A stretch of 5,325 bases of DNA. It comes from Nitrospirae bacterium RIFCSPLOW2_12_42_9. GTDB lineage: Bacteria > Nitrospirota > 9FT-COMBO-42-15 > HDB-SIOI813. The notes under the pieces are model-generated. The model was not told the DNA's origin. It searched no databases and was given only the letters and a program-made list of their open reading frames with translations. Shown here piece after piece: positions 1-5,281 of the stretch. Position 1 is the stretch's first letter. Every line of letters starts with the position of its first letter. The DNA lies in assembly GCA_001805205.1 (NCBI GenBank), contig MHER01000180.1, positions 622 to 5,946 of the forward strand, written 5' to 3'. Position numbers and translations under genes: made by a program.

Positions 1-3
1 GCC

Positions 4-15
4 GCATAATTATGC
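4..15. other. Perfect 12-bp palindrome, possible operator
   Basis: GCATAATTATGC reads the same on both strands. It lies about 100 nt upstream of the first + strand gene, and a second perfect palindrome lies at 37-46. Such sites can bind dimeric regulators, but nothing else supports a regulator here, and the core is AT-rich so chance is possible. Confidence 0.2.
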
Positions 16-36
16 AATAATTTTACGCTTTTTAAA

Positions 37-46
37 CAGTGCACTG
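37..46. other. Perfect 10-bp palindrome, possible operator
   Basis: CAGTGCACTG is self-complementary and sits just upstream of the best -35 candidate (59-64) for the + strand operon. That position would suit a regulator site. It is not followed by a T-tract, and 10 bp without a loop is a poor hairpin, so it is not a terminator. Function is inferred from position only. Confidence 0.2.
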
Positions 47-58
47 GACTCTTTACTT

Positions 59-85
59 TTGAAAAAACTTGGGTTAACATATAAC
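59..85 (+). promoter_or_regulatory. Weak sigma-70-type promoter candidate for the + strand operon
   Basis: TTGAAA at 59-64 matches 5 of 6 bases of the -35 consensus, and TATAAC at 80-85 matches 5 of 6 of the -10 consensus. The spacer is only 15 nt, shorter than the preferred 17, so the pairing is uncertain. A start site near 92 would leave a short leader containing the strong SD at 96-102. This is the only promoter-like signal I find ahead of the operon; the real promoter could also lie left of the window. Confidence 0.3.
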
Positions 86-112
86 ACTTAAAAAGAAAGG
101 AGATCTTTTTAT

Positions 113-328
113 ATGCATTTGTGCCCAAAATGTAAGCACATGTCAAATTGCCTGGTTCCGACAGAATTGGACTCTACAACAGAGGTTGCGTCTCTTGAAG
201 AGGGTCTTGAAGAATTAAGAGAAATGCAGGAAGAAGAGTCAGGTAATTCTGTTTTTATCCCCGAGGATGTTGTGTTCGAGGTTATTGTAATAGAGTGTGC
301 GGATTTTGAGGAAGAGTCGTTCCATTGA
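113..328 (+). CDS. Small acidic four-cysteine protein, unknown function
   Basis: This 71-residue protein is not recognised. The start ATG is backed by a strong SD (AAAGGAG, 96-102) 10 nt upstream. The N-terminus carries CPKC at residues 4-7 and a third cysteine at 13. A fourth, C62, lies near the C-terminus in ECADF. The CxxC-x5-C...C layout suggests a bound zinc or iron-sulfur centre, but this is inference from spacing alone. Residues 23-45 are strongly acidic and probably helical (many Glu). A short hydrophobic stretch at 53-61 alternates like a beta strand and is too short to cross a membrane. There is no signal peptide. It is the first gene of the five-gene + strand run and is followed after 15 nt by a gene in the same reading frame. 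The good SD and the absence of any better overlapping frame argue that it is real. Its role, perhaps regulatory or a metal-binding adaptor, is unknown. Confidence 0.65.
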   Translation: MHLCPKCKHMSNCLVPTELDSTTEVASLEEGLEELREMQEEESGNSVFIPEDVVFEVIVIECADFEEESFH

Positions 329-332
329 TTTA

Positions 333-339
333 GAAAGGG
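333..339 (+). promoter_or_regulatory. Ribosome binding site fixing a TTG start
   Basis: GAAAGGG lies 4 nt before TTG at 344, in the 15-nt gap after the preceding stop codon. The next in-frame ATG is at codon 27 and has no comparable SD, so this site is the reason for choosing TTG. Confidence 0.55.
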
Positions 340-343
340 ACCA

Positions 344-700
344 TTGATACAGCCTGCTAAAGAGATACTCAGAGAAAAGCTGTCAAAGCGGGTCTTATCT
401 AATAAGACTACCCGGGAGGGTATGCTTGCGTCTTTTATTGTTACTATGATGAAATATTATACCAGGAAGGGGACAAATCCATCAGAAGATGAGGTGAGGA
501 AGACTATATACGACTATGCTGGTGAGGCATTTACTTCAATAAATGTGGACTTTGAATTTCCGAACCTTGAAGACCTGAAGCGTGTAAAGGCACTTATTGA
601 AGAGAGGCTTGGCGCTTCTTCCCTTAAAGAGGATGCACCTGAGATATTTTCAGAACATGAGCGGATTTGTAACGTACTTTTTGGAAAGTATGAAGGCTAA
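344..700 (+). CDS. Conserved-looking helical protein of unknown function
   Basis: This 118-residue protein is not recognised. Initiation is most likely at TTG (344), preceded by GAAAGGG; starting at the first internal ATG would remove 26 residues. The sequence is charged and mostly helical. Residues 4-20 are basic and amphipathic. Residues 27-40 (MLASFIVTMMKYYT) form a hydrophobic helix. Residues 47-61 (EDEVRKTIYDYAGEA) look like another helix, and residues 75-90 are rich in Glu, Lys and Arg. There are no convincing membrane spans, no signal peptide, no cysteine cluster (a single Cys near the end) and no catalytic motif I can name. The small helical build would fit a protein-interaction or DNA-binding role, but this is not shown. 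It sits between the four-cysteine protein and the DUF457 hydrolase, with gaps of 15 and 14 nt, so it is almost certainly co-transcribed with both. Confidence 0.65.
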   Translation: MIQPAKEILREKLSKRVLSNKTTREGMLASFIVTMMKYYTRKGTNPSEDEVRKTIYDYAGEAFTSINVDFEFPNLEDLKRVKALIEERLGASSLKEDAPEIFSEHERICNVLFGKYEG

Positions 701-714
701 TATAATAATAAATT

Positions 715-1695
715 ATGGATCCAATTACACATGGATTGGCAGGCGCTGTTATTGCCAGGGCTGGCTTTTCTAAGAGCCTTGATAGATGGGGTCCAATTAC
801 GGGGATTTTGGCAGCATTATCCCCTGATTCAGATTTTATTCTCAGGATATTTGGTGAAGAGATATTTTTACGTTATCACAGAGGGATAACGCATTCCTTT
901 TTACTACTTCCAATCTTTAGTCTTTTCTGTGTCATTATCTTTCAGCGATTATTTAAATTAAAGCAATTTTATCACGTATATTTACTCTGTTTCCTTTCTA
1001 TATTGAGCCATATCATATTGGATCTTATGACATCCTTTGGTACTATGGCATTTTCGCCATTTACGGATAAACGGATGGCATGGGATATTATATTTATAGT
1101 AGACCCATATTTTACAGGCATACTCCTGATACCATTCATTCTTTCATATTCTTTTAAGAAATATCAGAGGGGGATGGGGATACTGTCCCTGGTAGTTCTA
1201 ATCCCATATACTTCACTTTGTATATATAATCACAGTCATTCAGTATCTCTTGCAAACAGGATAGCAGAGGAGAAGGGGATAAATCCTGAGCTGGTTGCAG
1301 CATTACCACAACCCCTATCCCCGTTTAAGTGGGTTTTGTTGATAGACTCCGGTGATAATCTTTATCAGAGCTTTATTGATATTGATTCTTACAAAGAGGG
1401 TAGACATGACTCAAAAAACATGATATGGAAGAAATGGCCTGATTCTATATGGGTTGAAAAGGCGAGGAGATTACCGGGTGTTGAATTTTACATGTGGTTT
1501 GCAAGATTCCCTGTAGGCATGGTAAAGGATCTGGCAGACGGCAATCATCTTGTGGAATTTATAGATCTAAGGTTTGATATAATGCAGGGGAGGATCCCTT
1601 TTACATACAGGGTAGAGTTCAATCAGGATGGTGCGATTATAAAGGAAAGGTTTACTACTATTAATTCGTTCCTGGACGATAATGGCAGAAGATAG
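715..1695 (+). CDS. Membrane-bound metal-dependent hydrolase, YdjM/DUF457 family
   Basis: This 326-residue inner-membrane protein belongs to the YdjM/DUF457 family, annotated as membrane-bound metal-dependent hydrolases; the substrate is not established. The family hallmarks are all present in order: DPITHG (His6), SPDSD (Asp38, Asp40), YHRGITHS (His55, Arg56, His60), SHIILDLMTS (His99, Asp103) and Asp130. They form the likely metal site at the membrane face. Hydrophobic spans fall near residues 60-78, 86-106, 126-145 and 153-171. The C-terminal half (about 180-326) is soluble-looking and rich in aromatic residues (KWVLLIDSGDN, FYMWFARFP), as in the longer members of the family. ATG at 715 places DPITHG at the N-terminus, as expected for the family, although the SD is poor (nearest AAGG about 18 nt upstream). 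It follows the preceding stop by 14 nt, and its last 14 nt overlap the RelE-like gene, so translation of the two may be coupled. Confidence 0.88.
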   Translation: MDPITHGLAGAVIARAGFSKSLDRWGPITGILAALSPDSDFILRIFGEEIFLRYHRGITHSFLLLPIFSLFCVIIFQRLFKLKQFYHVYLLCFLSILSHIILDLMTSFGTMAFSPFTDKRMAWDIIFIVDPYFTGILLIPFILSYSFKKYQRGMGILSLVVLIPYTSLCIYNHSHSVSLANRIAEEKGINPELVAALPQPLSPFKWVLLIDSGDNLYQSFIDIDSYKEGRHDSKNMIWKKWPDSIWVEKARRLPGVEFYMWFARFPVGMVKDLADGNHLVEFIDLRFDIMQGRIPFTYRVEFNQDGAIIKERFTTINSFLDDNGRR

Positions 1696-2035
1696 TCTGA
1701 TATTAACAGATGATTTTGTATTGAATGCATTCAGGATACCTAAAAATGTTCAGCCAAAGATATGGAAATGCATAATACTTTTATTGAAAAATGAGCGCCA
1801 TCCTTCGCTTCAGGTAAAACAGTTAAGGACAGGCAGAAAGGGTATAATGGAATGCAGGGTAGATGAGACCTACAGGATTATATTCGAGCTATCAGAGAAT
1901 GGCCCGATCAGGCTCTGGTATGTAGCGCATCATGATGAGGCATTGGAATATGGTTCCAAGATTACAGAACTTGCTCCGAAGGAGAGGCACCCTGAGGTAT
2001 ATCATGATAAGCTATTACACGAGATTGATTTATGA
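1682..2035 (+). CDS. RelE/ParE-fold toxin-like protein
   Basis: This 117-residue protein has the pattern of the RelE/ParE toxin superfamily, closest in my reading to the RelE-like domain found at the front of some UvrD-type helicases. Marks are HPSLQVKQL (40-48), a core strand pair ECRVDETYRIIFEL (57-70) with the conserved Arg-x-x-x-x-Tyr-Arg-Ile spacing, and LWYVAHHDEALEY (78-90), where the family typically ends in a His-Asp/Glu-rich strand. True RelE toxins cleave mRNA on the ribosome and ParE toxins poison gyrase; which applies here, if either, cannot be read from the sequence. A roughly 25-residue tail after 90 (KITELAPKERHPEVYHDK) extends beyond the core. The ATG lies inside the end of the DUF457 gene (14-nt overlap) with only a weak GGA 5 nt upstream, which points to translational coupling. 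No antitoxin-like gene is adjacent: the neighbours are two membrane proteins. It may be a domesticated toxin-fold protein rather than an active toxin. Confidence 0.75.
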   Translation: MAEDSLILTDDFVLNAFRIPKNVQPKIWKCIILLLKNERHPSLQVKQLRTGRKGIMECRVDETYRIIFELSENGPIRLWYVAHHDEALEYGSKITELAPKERHPEVYHDKLLHEIDL

Positions 2036-2036
2036 T

Positions 2037-2040
2037 AGGA
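2037..2040 (+). promoter_or_regulatory. Ribosome binding site deciding the DUF599 start
   Basis: AGGA begins 2 nt after the preceding stop codon (2033-2035) and ends 8 nt before ATG at 2049. It supports this ATG over the longer open frame, which reaches back to 1932 through the RelE-like gene in another frame. Confidence 0.5.
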
Positions 2041-2048
2041 TATGTCTT

Positions 2049-2708
2049 ATGGAAAAATTTGGTCTAAGCTCATCTGATATTGCATCCCTGATCTTTTTTA
2101 TCTCCTGCACATTGATTTATCATGCCTTCTATTATTACAGGGTGGCAAAACTCCCTAAGAATATATTCAAAGGTAAGATAAACATAATCAGGCGGACATG
2201 GGTTGAGAACATGCTCCAGCCCGGGAATGCTATTGTGGCAGTCCAGACACTCCGGAATATCCATATGGCCGCCTCATTCCTTGCGTCATCAAGTATTGTG
2301 TTTATAGGCAGTATAATTTATCTGATATTTACAATTGAGCAGACATCCGGGATTATCGCCGGTAAAGGGACAATCAGCCTCCCTGACTATCTTGTTTTTT
2401 TTAAGCTCCTGATTCTTATGATAATGTTTCTCGTATCTTTATTAAACTTCTCCCTATGCATACGCCTCCTTAACTATCTGGTTATACTGGTTGGTGCATC
2501 TCAGGATACAATTGCAGAAACCATGGGAATGAGTGCAGTTGATTATATCACGAGGATGTTTTCAATTGCCGGTATACATTACACCTTTGGGATAAGGGGA
2601 TTTTACTATACCATTCCACTGATAGCGTGGTTTCTTGGAACCAAGTTTTTTATCATCTTTACCTTTTTGGTGCTTTTACTGTGCCTGAAGCTTGATTATG
2701 GGAAATGA
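2049..2708 (+). CDS. DUF599 family integral membrane protein
   Basis: This 219-residue protein matches the DUF599 family of uncharacterised bacterial inner-membrane proteins. The characteristic signature is present: RRTWVENML (48-56), then AVQTLRNIHMAASFLAS (64-80), and a C-terminal HYTFGIRGFYYTIPL (177-191) followed by a membrane helix. Membrane segments fall near 9-29, 72-95, 115-137 and 188-212, with a weaker one around 138-150. Charged loops include a basic stretch at 31-50. I chose ATG at 2049 because it has AGGA at good spacing, lies 13 nt after the upstream stop and puts a membrane helix right at the N-terminus. Starting at 1932 would add 39 basic residues encoded in a shifted frame of the RelE-like gene. 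It is the last gene of the + strand run and converges on the penicillin-binding protein gene, with 6 nt between the stops. Its function is unknown; no catalytic motif is visible. Confidence 0.85.
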   Translation: MEKFGLSSSDIASLIFFISCTLIYHAFYYYRVAKLPKNIFKGKINIIRRTWVENMLQPGNAIVAVQTLRNIHMAASFLASSSIVFIGSIIYLIFTIEQTSGIIAGKGTISLPDYLVFFKLLILMIMFLVSLLNFSLCIRLLNYLVILVGASQDTIAETMGMSAVDYITRMFSIAGIHYTFGIRGFYYTIPLIAWFLGTKFFIIFTFLVLLLCLKLDYGK

Positions 2709-2710
2709 AA

Positions 2711-2722
2711 TCAATTAATTGA
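2711..2722. other. 12-bp palindrome at the convergent stop codons
   Basis: TCAATTAATTGA is a perfect palindrome covering the convergent junction and including the stop codon of the - strand transpeptidase gene (2715-2717). It has no loop, no GC-rich stem and no following T-run, so it is not a convincing intrinsic terminator. I see no other terminator for either operon nearby. Confidence 0.2.
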
Positions 2723-4022
2723 CGCTGGCCATCTTTAATCTGTCCCCGTTAAAGTAGGCGAGTAACCCTTCTCTTGCAACAAAAGGGGCCTTGATCTGCC
2801 ACTTGGGTTTATTAATGACAAGTACAGCAACGGCAATTTCAGGGTCATAAAGCGGGGCCATACCAACGAACCAGCTATAATCTCCAGGAGGGTCATCACC
2901 ATCAAGGGACCCTGTTTTTCCGCCTACAATGATATCTTTGAGGTATGCATCACCCCTCCTGGTATAAAATGCATGTCTTGAAGTCCCGTTTTCTACTGTC
3001 TTCAGCATCATGTATTTTAGTTTATAAGCGGTATCAGGAGTGATGCATTCATCTAACTCCTTTGCTGTAAAGGAGTATATCTCATTGCCATTATATATGA
3101 CCTTTTCTATAATCCGTGGCGCTATCATCCTGCCATTGTTTGCAATTGCCGATGCAAGCATGACTCCATGTAAAGGTGATAATGTTACATCTCCAAATCC
3201 GGCTGCTGTCCTGGCAATACTGGCCTGCGTCTTATCTACATTGGCATGGCTGATATCCACAGGGAATTCAAAATCGAGTGATTTGTTAAAACCGAATTGC
3301 TCTGCGTATCCGAGAAGGTCGTTTGCATTAAGCCATTTTAAGGCCACCTTAGCAAATGCTACATTACATGATTTTCCCATTGCATCCGCAAGTGTTATCT
3401 TGTTTTTATCCCTTTTAGGATTATCTACCCAATTTCTTGGTGTTAAAGTATATAGTCCGCCGCTGTAATTTATTACAGTATCAGTATCTACCTTTCCCTT
3501 TTCCAGGGCTGCTGCTGCAGTTATCAGTTTAAATATGGAGGCAGCCGGATAGGTTGCCCTGAGGGCAAGATGTTTAGAGCTTAAACTACCCTCTGAATGT
3601 TCTACCATTGCAAGGACTCTCCCTGTTTTCGGGCTTATTGCAACAAAGACACCATAAGGGACTTTATACTTAGCAAATAGTTCTGTCATCTTATCCTGAA
3701 GCAGAGGATCGATAGTATATACTACCTGTATATCCTTTCCGAGACTGCTTACAAACTTGTCTCCTTCTTTATCTTTTAACGGAGGCAAGGCTTCGCCTTC
3801 TATCTTTATATTACCCTCATCAAATATAAGACGGATGTTATTCTCTTCTATTGTATAGCTTAACTTTTGGGTGAGATTAGATGTATCTAAGAATGGAGAA
3901 CCAGCTGCAACAAATATTATGAAAGATGCAAGAAGCAGGATGAATGTAGTTTTCTTGGGAGATACTTTGAAGAAATTGTTTCTTTTCTGATATTCCCTCC
4001 ATCTCTGCCATTCCTGTTTCAC
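2715..4022 (-). CDS. Compact penicillin-binding transpeptidase, single membrane anchor
   Basis: This 435-residue D,D-transpeptidase-type penicillin-binding protein would cross-link peptidoglycan stem peptides in the periplasm. A basic cytoplasmic tail (1-24) precedes one membrane anchor (about 25-42). About 55 residues of linker follow, and then the transpeptidase domain from about 98 (VVYTIDPLLQDKM, and SPKTGRVLAMV at 130-140). Catalytic motifs are intact: SIFK (Ser162 nucleophile, Lys165), SCN (218-220) and KTG (369-371), followed by YSWFVGMAP (382-390). The domain resembles that of FtsI/PBP2-type class B proteins. Those are usually near 600 residues because they carry an N-terminal pedestal domain, for which there is no room here. 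SxN rather than SxV argues against a class D beta-lactamase. The start is GTG at 4022, fixed by AGGGAGGT 4 nt upstream. The gene is third in the operon, 57 nt after yggT. It could be a septal, elongation or accessory enzyme; the sequence does not decide. Confidence 0.9.
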   Translation of the reverse strand: MKQEWQRWREYQKRNNFFKVSPKKTTFILLLASFIIFVAAGSPFLDTSNLTQKLSYTIEENNIRLIFDEGNIKIEGEALPPLKDKEGDKFVSSLGKDIQVVYTIDPLLQDKMTELFAKYKVPYGVFVAISPKTGRVLAMVEHSEGSLSSKHLALRATYPAASIFKLITAAAALEKGKVDTDTVINYSGGLYTLTPRNWVDNPKRDKNKITLADAMGKSCNVAFAKVALKWLNANDLLGYAEQFGFNKSLDFEFPVDISHANVDKTQASIARTAAGFGDVTLSPLHGVMLASAIANNGRMIAPRIIEKVIYNGNEIYSFTAKELDECITPDTAYKLKYMMLKTVENGTSRHAFYTRRGDAYLKDIIVGGKTGSLDGDDPPGDYSWFVGMAPLYDPEIAVAVLVINKPKWQIKAPFVAREGLLAYFNGDRLKMASVN

Positions 4023-4026
4023 ATGA

Positions 4027-4034
4027 ACCTCCCT
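4027..4034 (-). promoter_or_regulatory. Strong ribosome binding site fixing a GTG start
   Basis: Read on the - strand, AGGGAGGT lies 4 nt before GTG at 4022. An ATG overlapping the GTG by one base (4024-4022) is followed at once by TGA, so it cannot be the start. Confidence 0.7.
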
Positions 4035-4079
4035 ATTAAATAGTTTATTAACAAATAGTTTGTCAACCCTTCCGGATAT

Positions 4080-4373
4080 CTAAAAGAATGCTGCATGTCT
4101 TAATGAAGCTACAAGAAACCTCTGCAGAAAAAAAATAATCAATATGGCAATCATGGGTGAAAGGTCAATCCCTATTTTTCCGGACGGTATTAGTCTGCGT
4201 ATTGGATTTAAAACAGGTTCAGTTATTTTATAAAGAAACCGGACAATAGGGTTATAGGGGTCCGGATTCACCCATGATATAAGTGCCCTTCCTATAATAA
4301 TGAACATATATATTCTTAGAATGATATCAATTATTTCGGCAATAGCCGACAGGAAATTAGAGAATATAAACAT
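4080..4373 (-). CDS. yggT: YggT family membrane protein
   Basis: This 97-residue inner-membrane protein is of the YggT/YlmG family. The family signature is clear: IGRALISWVNPDPYNP (27-42), FLYKITEPVLNPIRRLIP (46-63), then the DLSPMIAILIIFFLQ helix (70-84). Two membrane helices flank the conserved loop, near 5-28 and 71-92. The length matches a single YggT unit; E. coli YggT is a tandem of two such units. Family members in other bacteria and in plastids have been linked to cell division, nucleoid or membrane organisation and osmotic tolerance, but the molecular activity is not settled. The ATG at 4373 directly follows the proC stop codon with no base between them, and its SD (AGGGG, - strand 4383-4379) lies inside the end of proC, so translation is probably coupled. 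proC-yggT adjacency is a common conserved arrangement, which supports both calls. Confidence 0.93.
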   Translation of the reverse strand: MFIFSNFLSAIAEIIDIILRIYMFIIIGRALISWVNPDPYNPIVRFLYKITEPVLNPIRRLIPSGKIGIDLSPMIAILIIFFLQRFLVASLRHAAFF

Positions 4374-5192
4374 TTAGTCCCCTTTACCGAGTTCAGTCGC
4401 CTTTCTGGTAGCATGTTCTACTGCACTTATAAGAGCAGCCCTGATGCCTGCTTCCTCAAGCCTGTAAAGCCCTTCAATAGTGGTTCCGCCAGGGGAGGTT
4501 ACCATATCCTTCAGGCTGCCTATATGCTTCCCTGTATCCAGGACCATTTTAGCAGCGCCTAATACTGTCTGTGATGCAAGTAACAATGCTGCCTTTCGTG
4601 GAAGGCCAACTCTTACACCTCCATCTGTAAGTGCCTCAATTATAGTGAATATATAAGCCGGTCCACTGCCACTCAGCCCTGTTACAGCATCGAGGTGTTT
4701 TTCATCCAGTATTATAGTCTTTCCCACCGAATTAAAAATCTTTTTTGTTGTTTCCAAATCTTTACCTTTAACTCCTGGTCCAGGCGCTATAGCTGTAGCC
4801 CCTTCCATAACTATCATGGGTGTATTTGACATTACCCTTATAACAGGCACCTTTTTACTTAACCATAAATGCATCCTGTTGATTGATATACCGGTTACAA
4901 CAGATATAATGACCTTTGATTTATCTAACGAATGGGATATCTCTTCTATCAGAGATTTCATATTATCAGGTTTTACAGAGATGATTATCACATCTGACAG
5001 GGTAGCGGCCTTTGTATTATCTTTTGTTGTATCTACATCATAAGTGGATTTAATGTATTCAAGCCTCTCAGGTGATATATCAGTAACAATAATCTCAGCC
5101 TTTGTGTAGATGCCTGCCTGAAGCATCCCTTTTAAAAGGGCCTCTCCCATATTACCTGCTCCCATAATACATATCTTCCCCTTATTTTTCAC
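4374..5192 (-). CDS. proC: Pyrroline-5-carboxylate reductase
   Basis: ProC reduces 1-pyrroline-5-carboxylate to L-proline with NAD(P)H, the last step of proline synthesis, in the cytoplasm. The 272-residue protein has the normal length for the family. Visible in order are the Rossmann dinucleotide motif MGAGNMG (10-16), SVKPDN (72-77), the RVMxNTP loop (119-125), GLSGSGPAYIF (172-182) and the ProC signature DMVTSPGGTTIEGL (229-242). The RVMxNTP loop has Ser in place of the usual Pro (RVMSNTP); Ser is one base from Pro and probably tolerated. I chose GTG at 5192 because a GGGGGGGA SD lies 7 nt upstream and the protein then begins just before the first Rossmann strand. The frame stays open to the right edge of the window, but that extension runs through a REP-like repeat and has no ProC homology. 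It is the first visible gene of proC-yggT-PBP; the promoter must lie in or beyond 5193-5325. Confidence 0.95.
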   Translation of the reverse strand: MKNKGKICIMGAGNMGEALLKGMLQAGIYTKAEIIVTDISPERLEYIKSTYDVDTTKDNTKAATLSDVIIISVKPDNMKSLIEEISHSLDKSKVIISVVTGISINRMHLWLSKKVPVIRVMSNTPMIVMEGATAIAPGPGVKGKDLETTKKIFNSVGKTIILDEKHLDAVTGLSGSGPAYIFTIIEALTDGGVRVGLPRKAALLLASQTVLGAAKMVLDTGKHIGSLKDMVTSPGGTTIEGLYRLEEAGIRAALISAVEHATRKATELGKGD

Positions 5193-5199
5193 CCGAAAA

Positions 5200-5207
5200 T
5201 CCCCCCC
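5200..5207 (-). promoter_or_regulatory. G-tract ribosome binding site deciding the proC start
   Basis: On the - strand the sequence is GGGGGGGA, ending 7 nt before GTG at 5192. It selects this start over codons further upstream. A run of seven G is an unusual SD core and could be prone to slipped-strand length change. Confidence 0.6.
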
Positions 5208-5219
5208 GAACACCACGCT

Positions 5220-5281
5220 GTAGGGACAGACCTTTAGGTTTGTCCCTTTCCTGTTGGACAGACCTAAAGGTCTGTCCCTAC
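5220..5281. repeat. REP-like inverted pair of palindromic units
   Basis: Two units of 26 bp face each other: 5220-5245 and 5256-5281, separated by 10 nt. One is the reverse complement of the other with a single mismatch (25 of 26; T at 5240 against G at 5261). Each unit is itself a hairpin. In the left unit AGGGACAGACCT (5222-5233) pairs with AGGTTTGTCCCT (5236-5247) through one G-T wobble. In the right unit GGACAGACCT (5256-5265) pairs perfectly with AGGTCTGTCC (5268-5277). The whole pair could also fold into one long stem. This build is that of REP/BIME elements, which are extragenic, often many per genome, and often moved by RAYT (IS200-like Y1) transposases; none is encoded here. It lies 12 nt upstream of the proC G-tract, so any transcript entering proC from the right would carry it. 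Confidence 0.85.

Noticed and set aside
73..86. GTTAACATATAACA at 73-86 nearly repeats at 5310-5323 (13 of 14 identical, same strand).
   Set aside because: A few such matches are expected by chance among all 14-mers in a window of this size, and the two sites share no other context.
2..91. A frame open from the left edge to TAA at 89-91, possibly the C-terminus of an upstream gene.
   Set aside because: Twenty-nine codons without a stop is not rare in such sequence, the translation is not recognisable, and the stretch contains palindromes and promoter-like elements.
1932..2048. N-terminal extension of the DUF599 protein by 39 residues.
   Set aside because: It lies in a shifted frame of the RelE-like gene, gives a basic sequence unlike the family, and ATG 2049 has a well-placed SD.
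2070..2264. A 64-codon - strand open frame with several cysteines opposite the DUF599 gene.
   Set aside because: It is antisense to the signature region of DUF599, and the cysteine spacing matches no motif I know.
3040..3468. A 142-codon + strand open frame opposite the transpeptidase gene.
   Set aside because: It is antisense to the conserved catalytic core of the transpeptidase and has no recognisable domain or SD-supported start.
4037..4066. A perfect TTGACA (- strand 4066-4061) with TATTTA 18 nt downstream as a separate promoter for the transpeptidase gene.
   Set aside because: Transcription would begin near 4030, inside the ribosome binding site (4034-4027), removing part of it. The -10 match is also poor (3 of 6), and the better TTTAAT has a 20-nt spacer.
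4816..5043. A 75-codon + strand open frame opposite proC.
   Set aside because: It is antisense to well-conserved ProC coding sequence and looks like a frame shadow.
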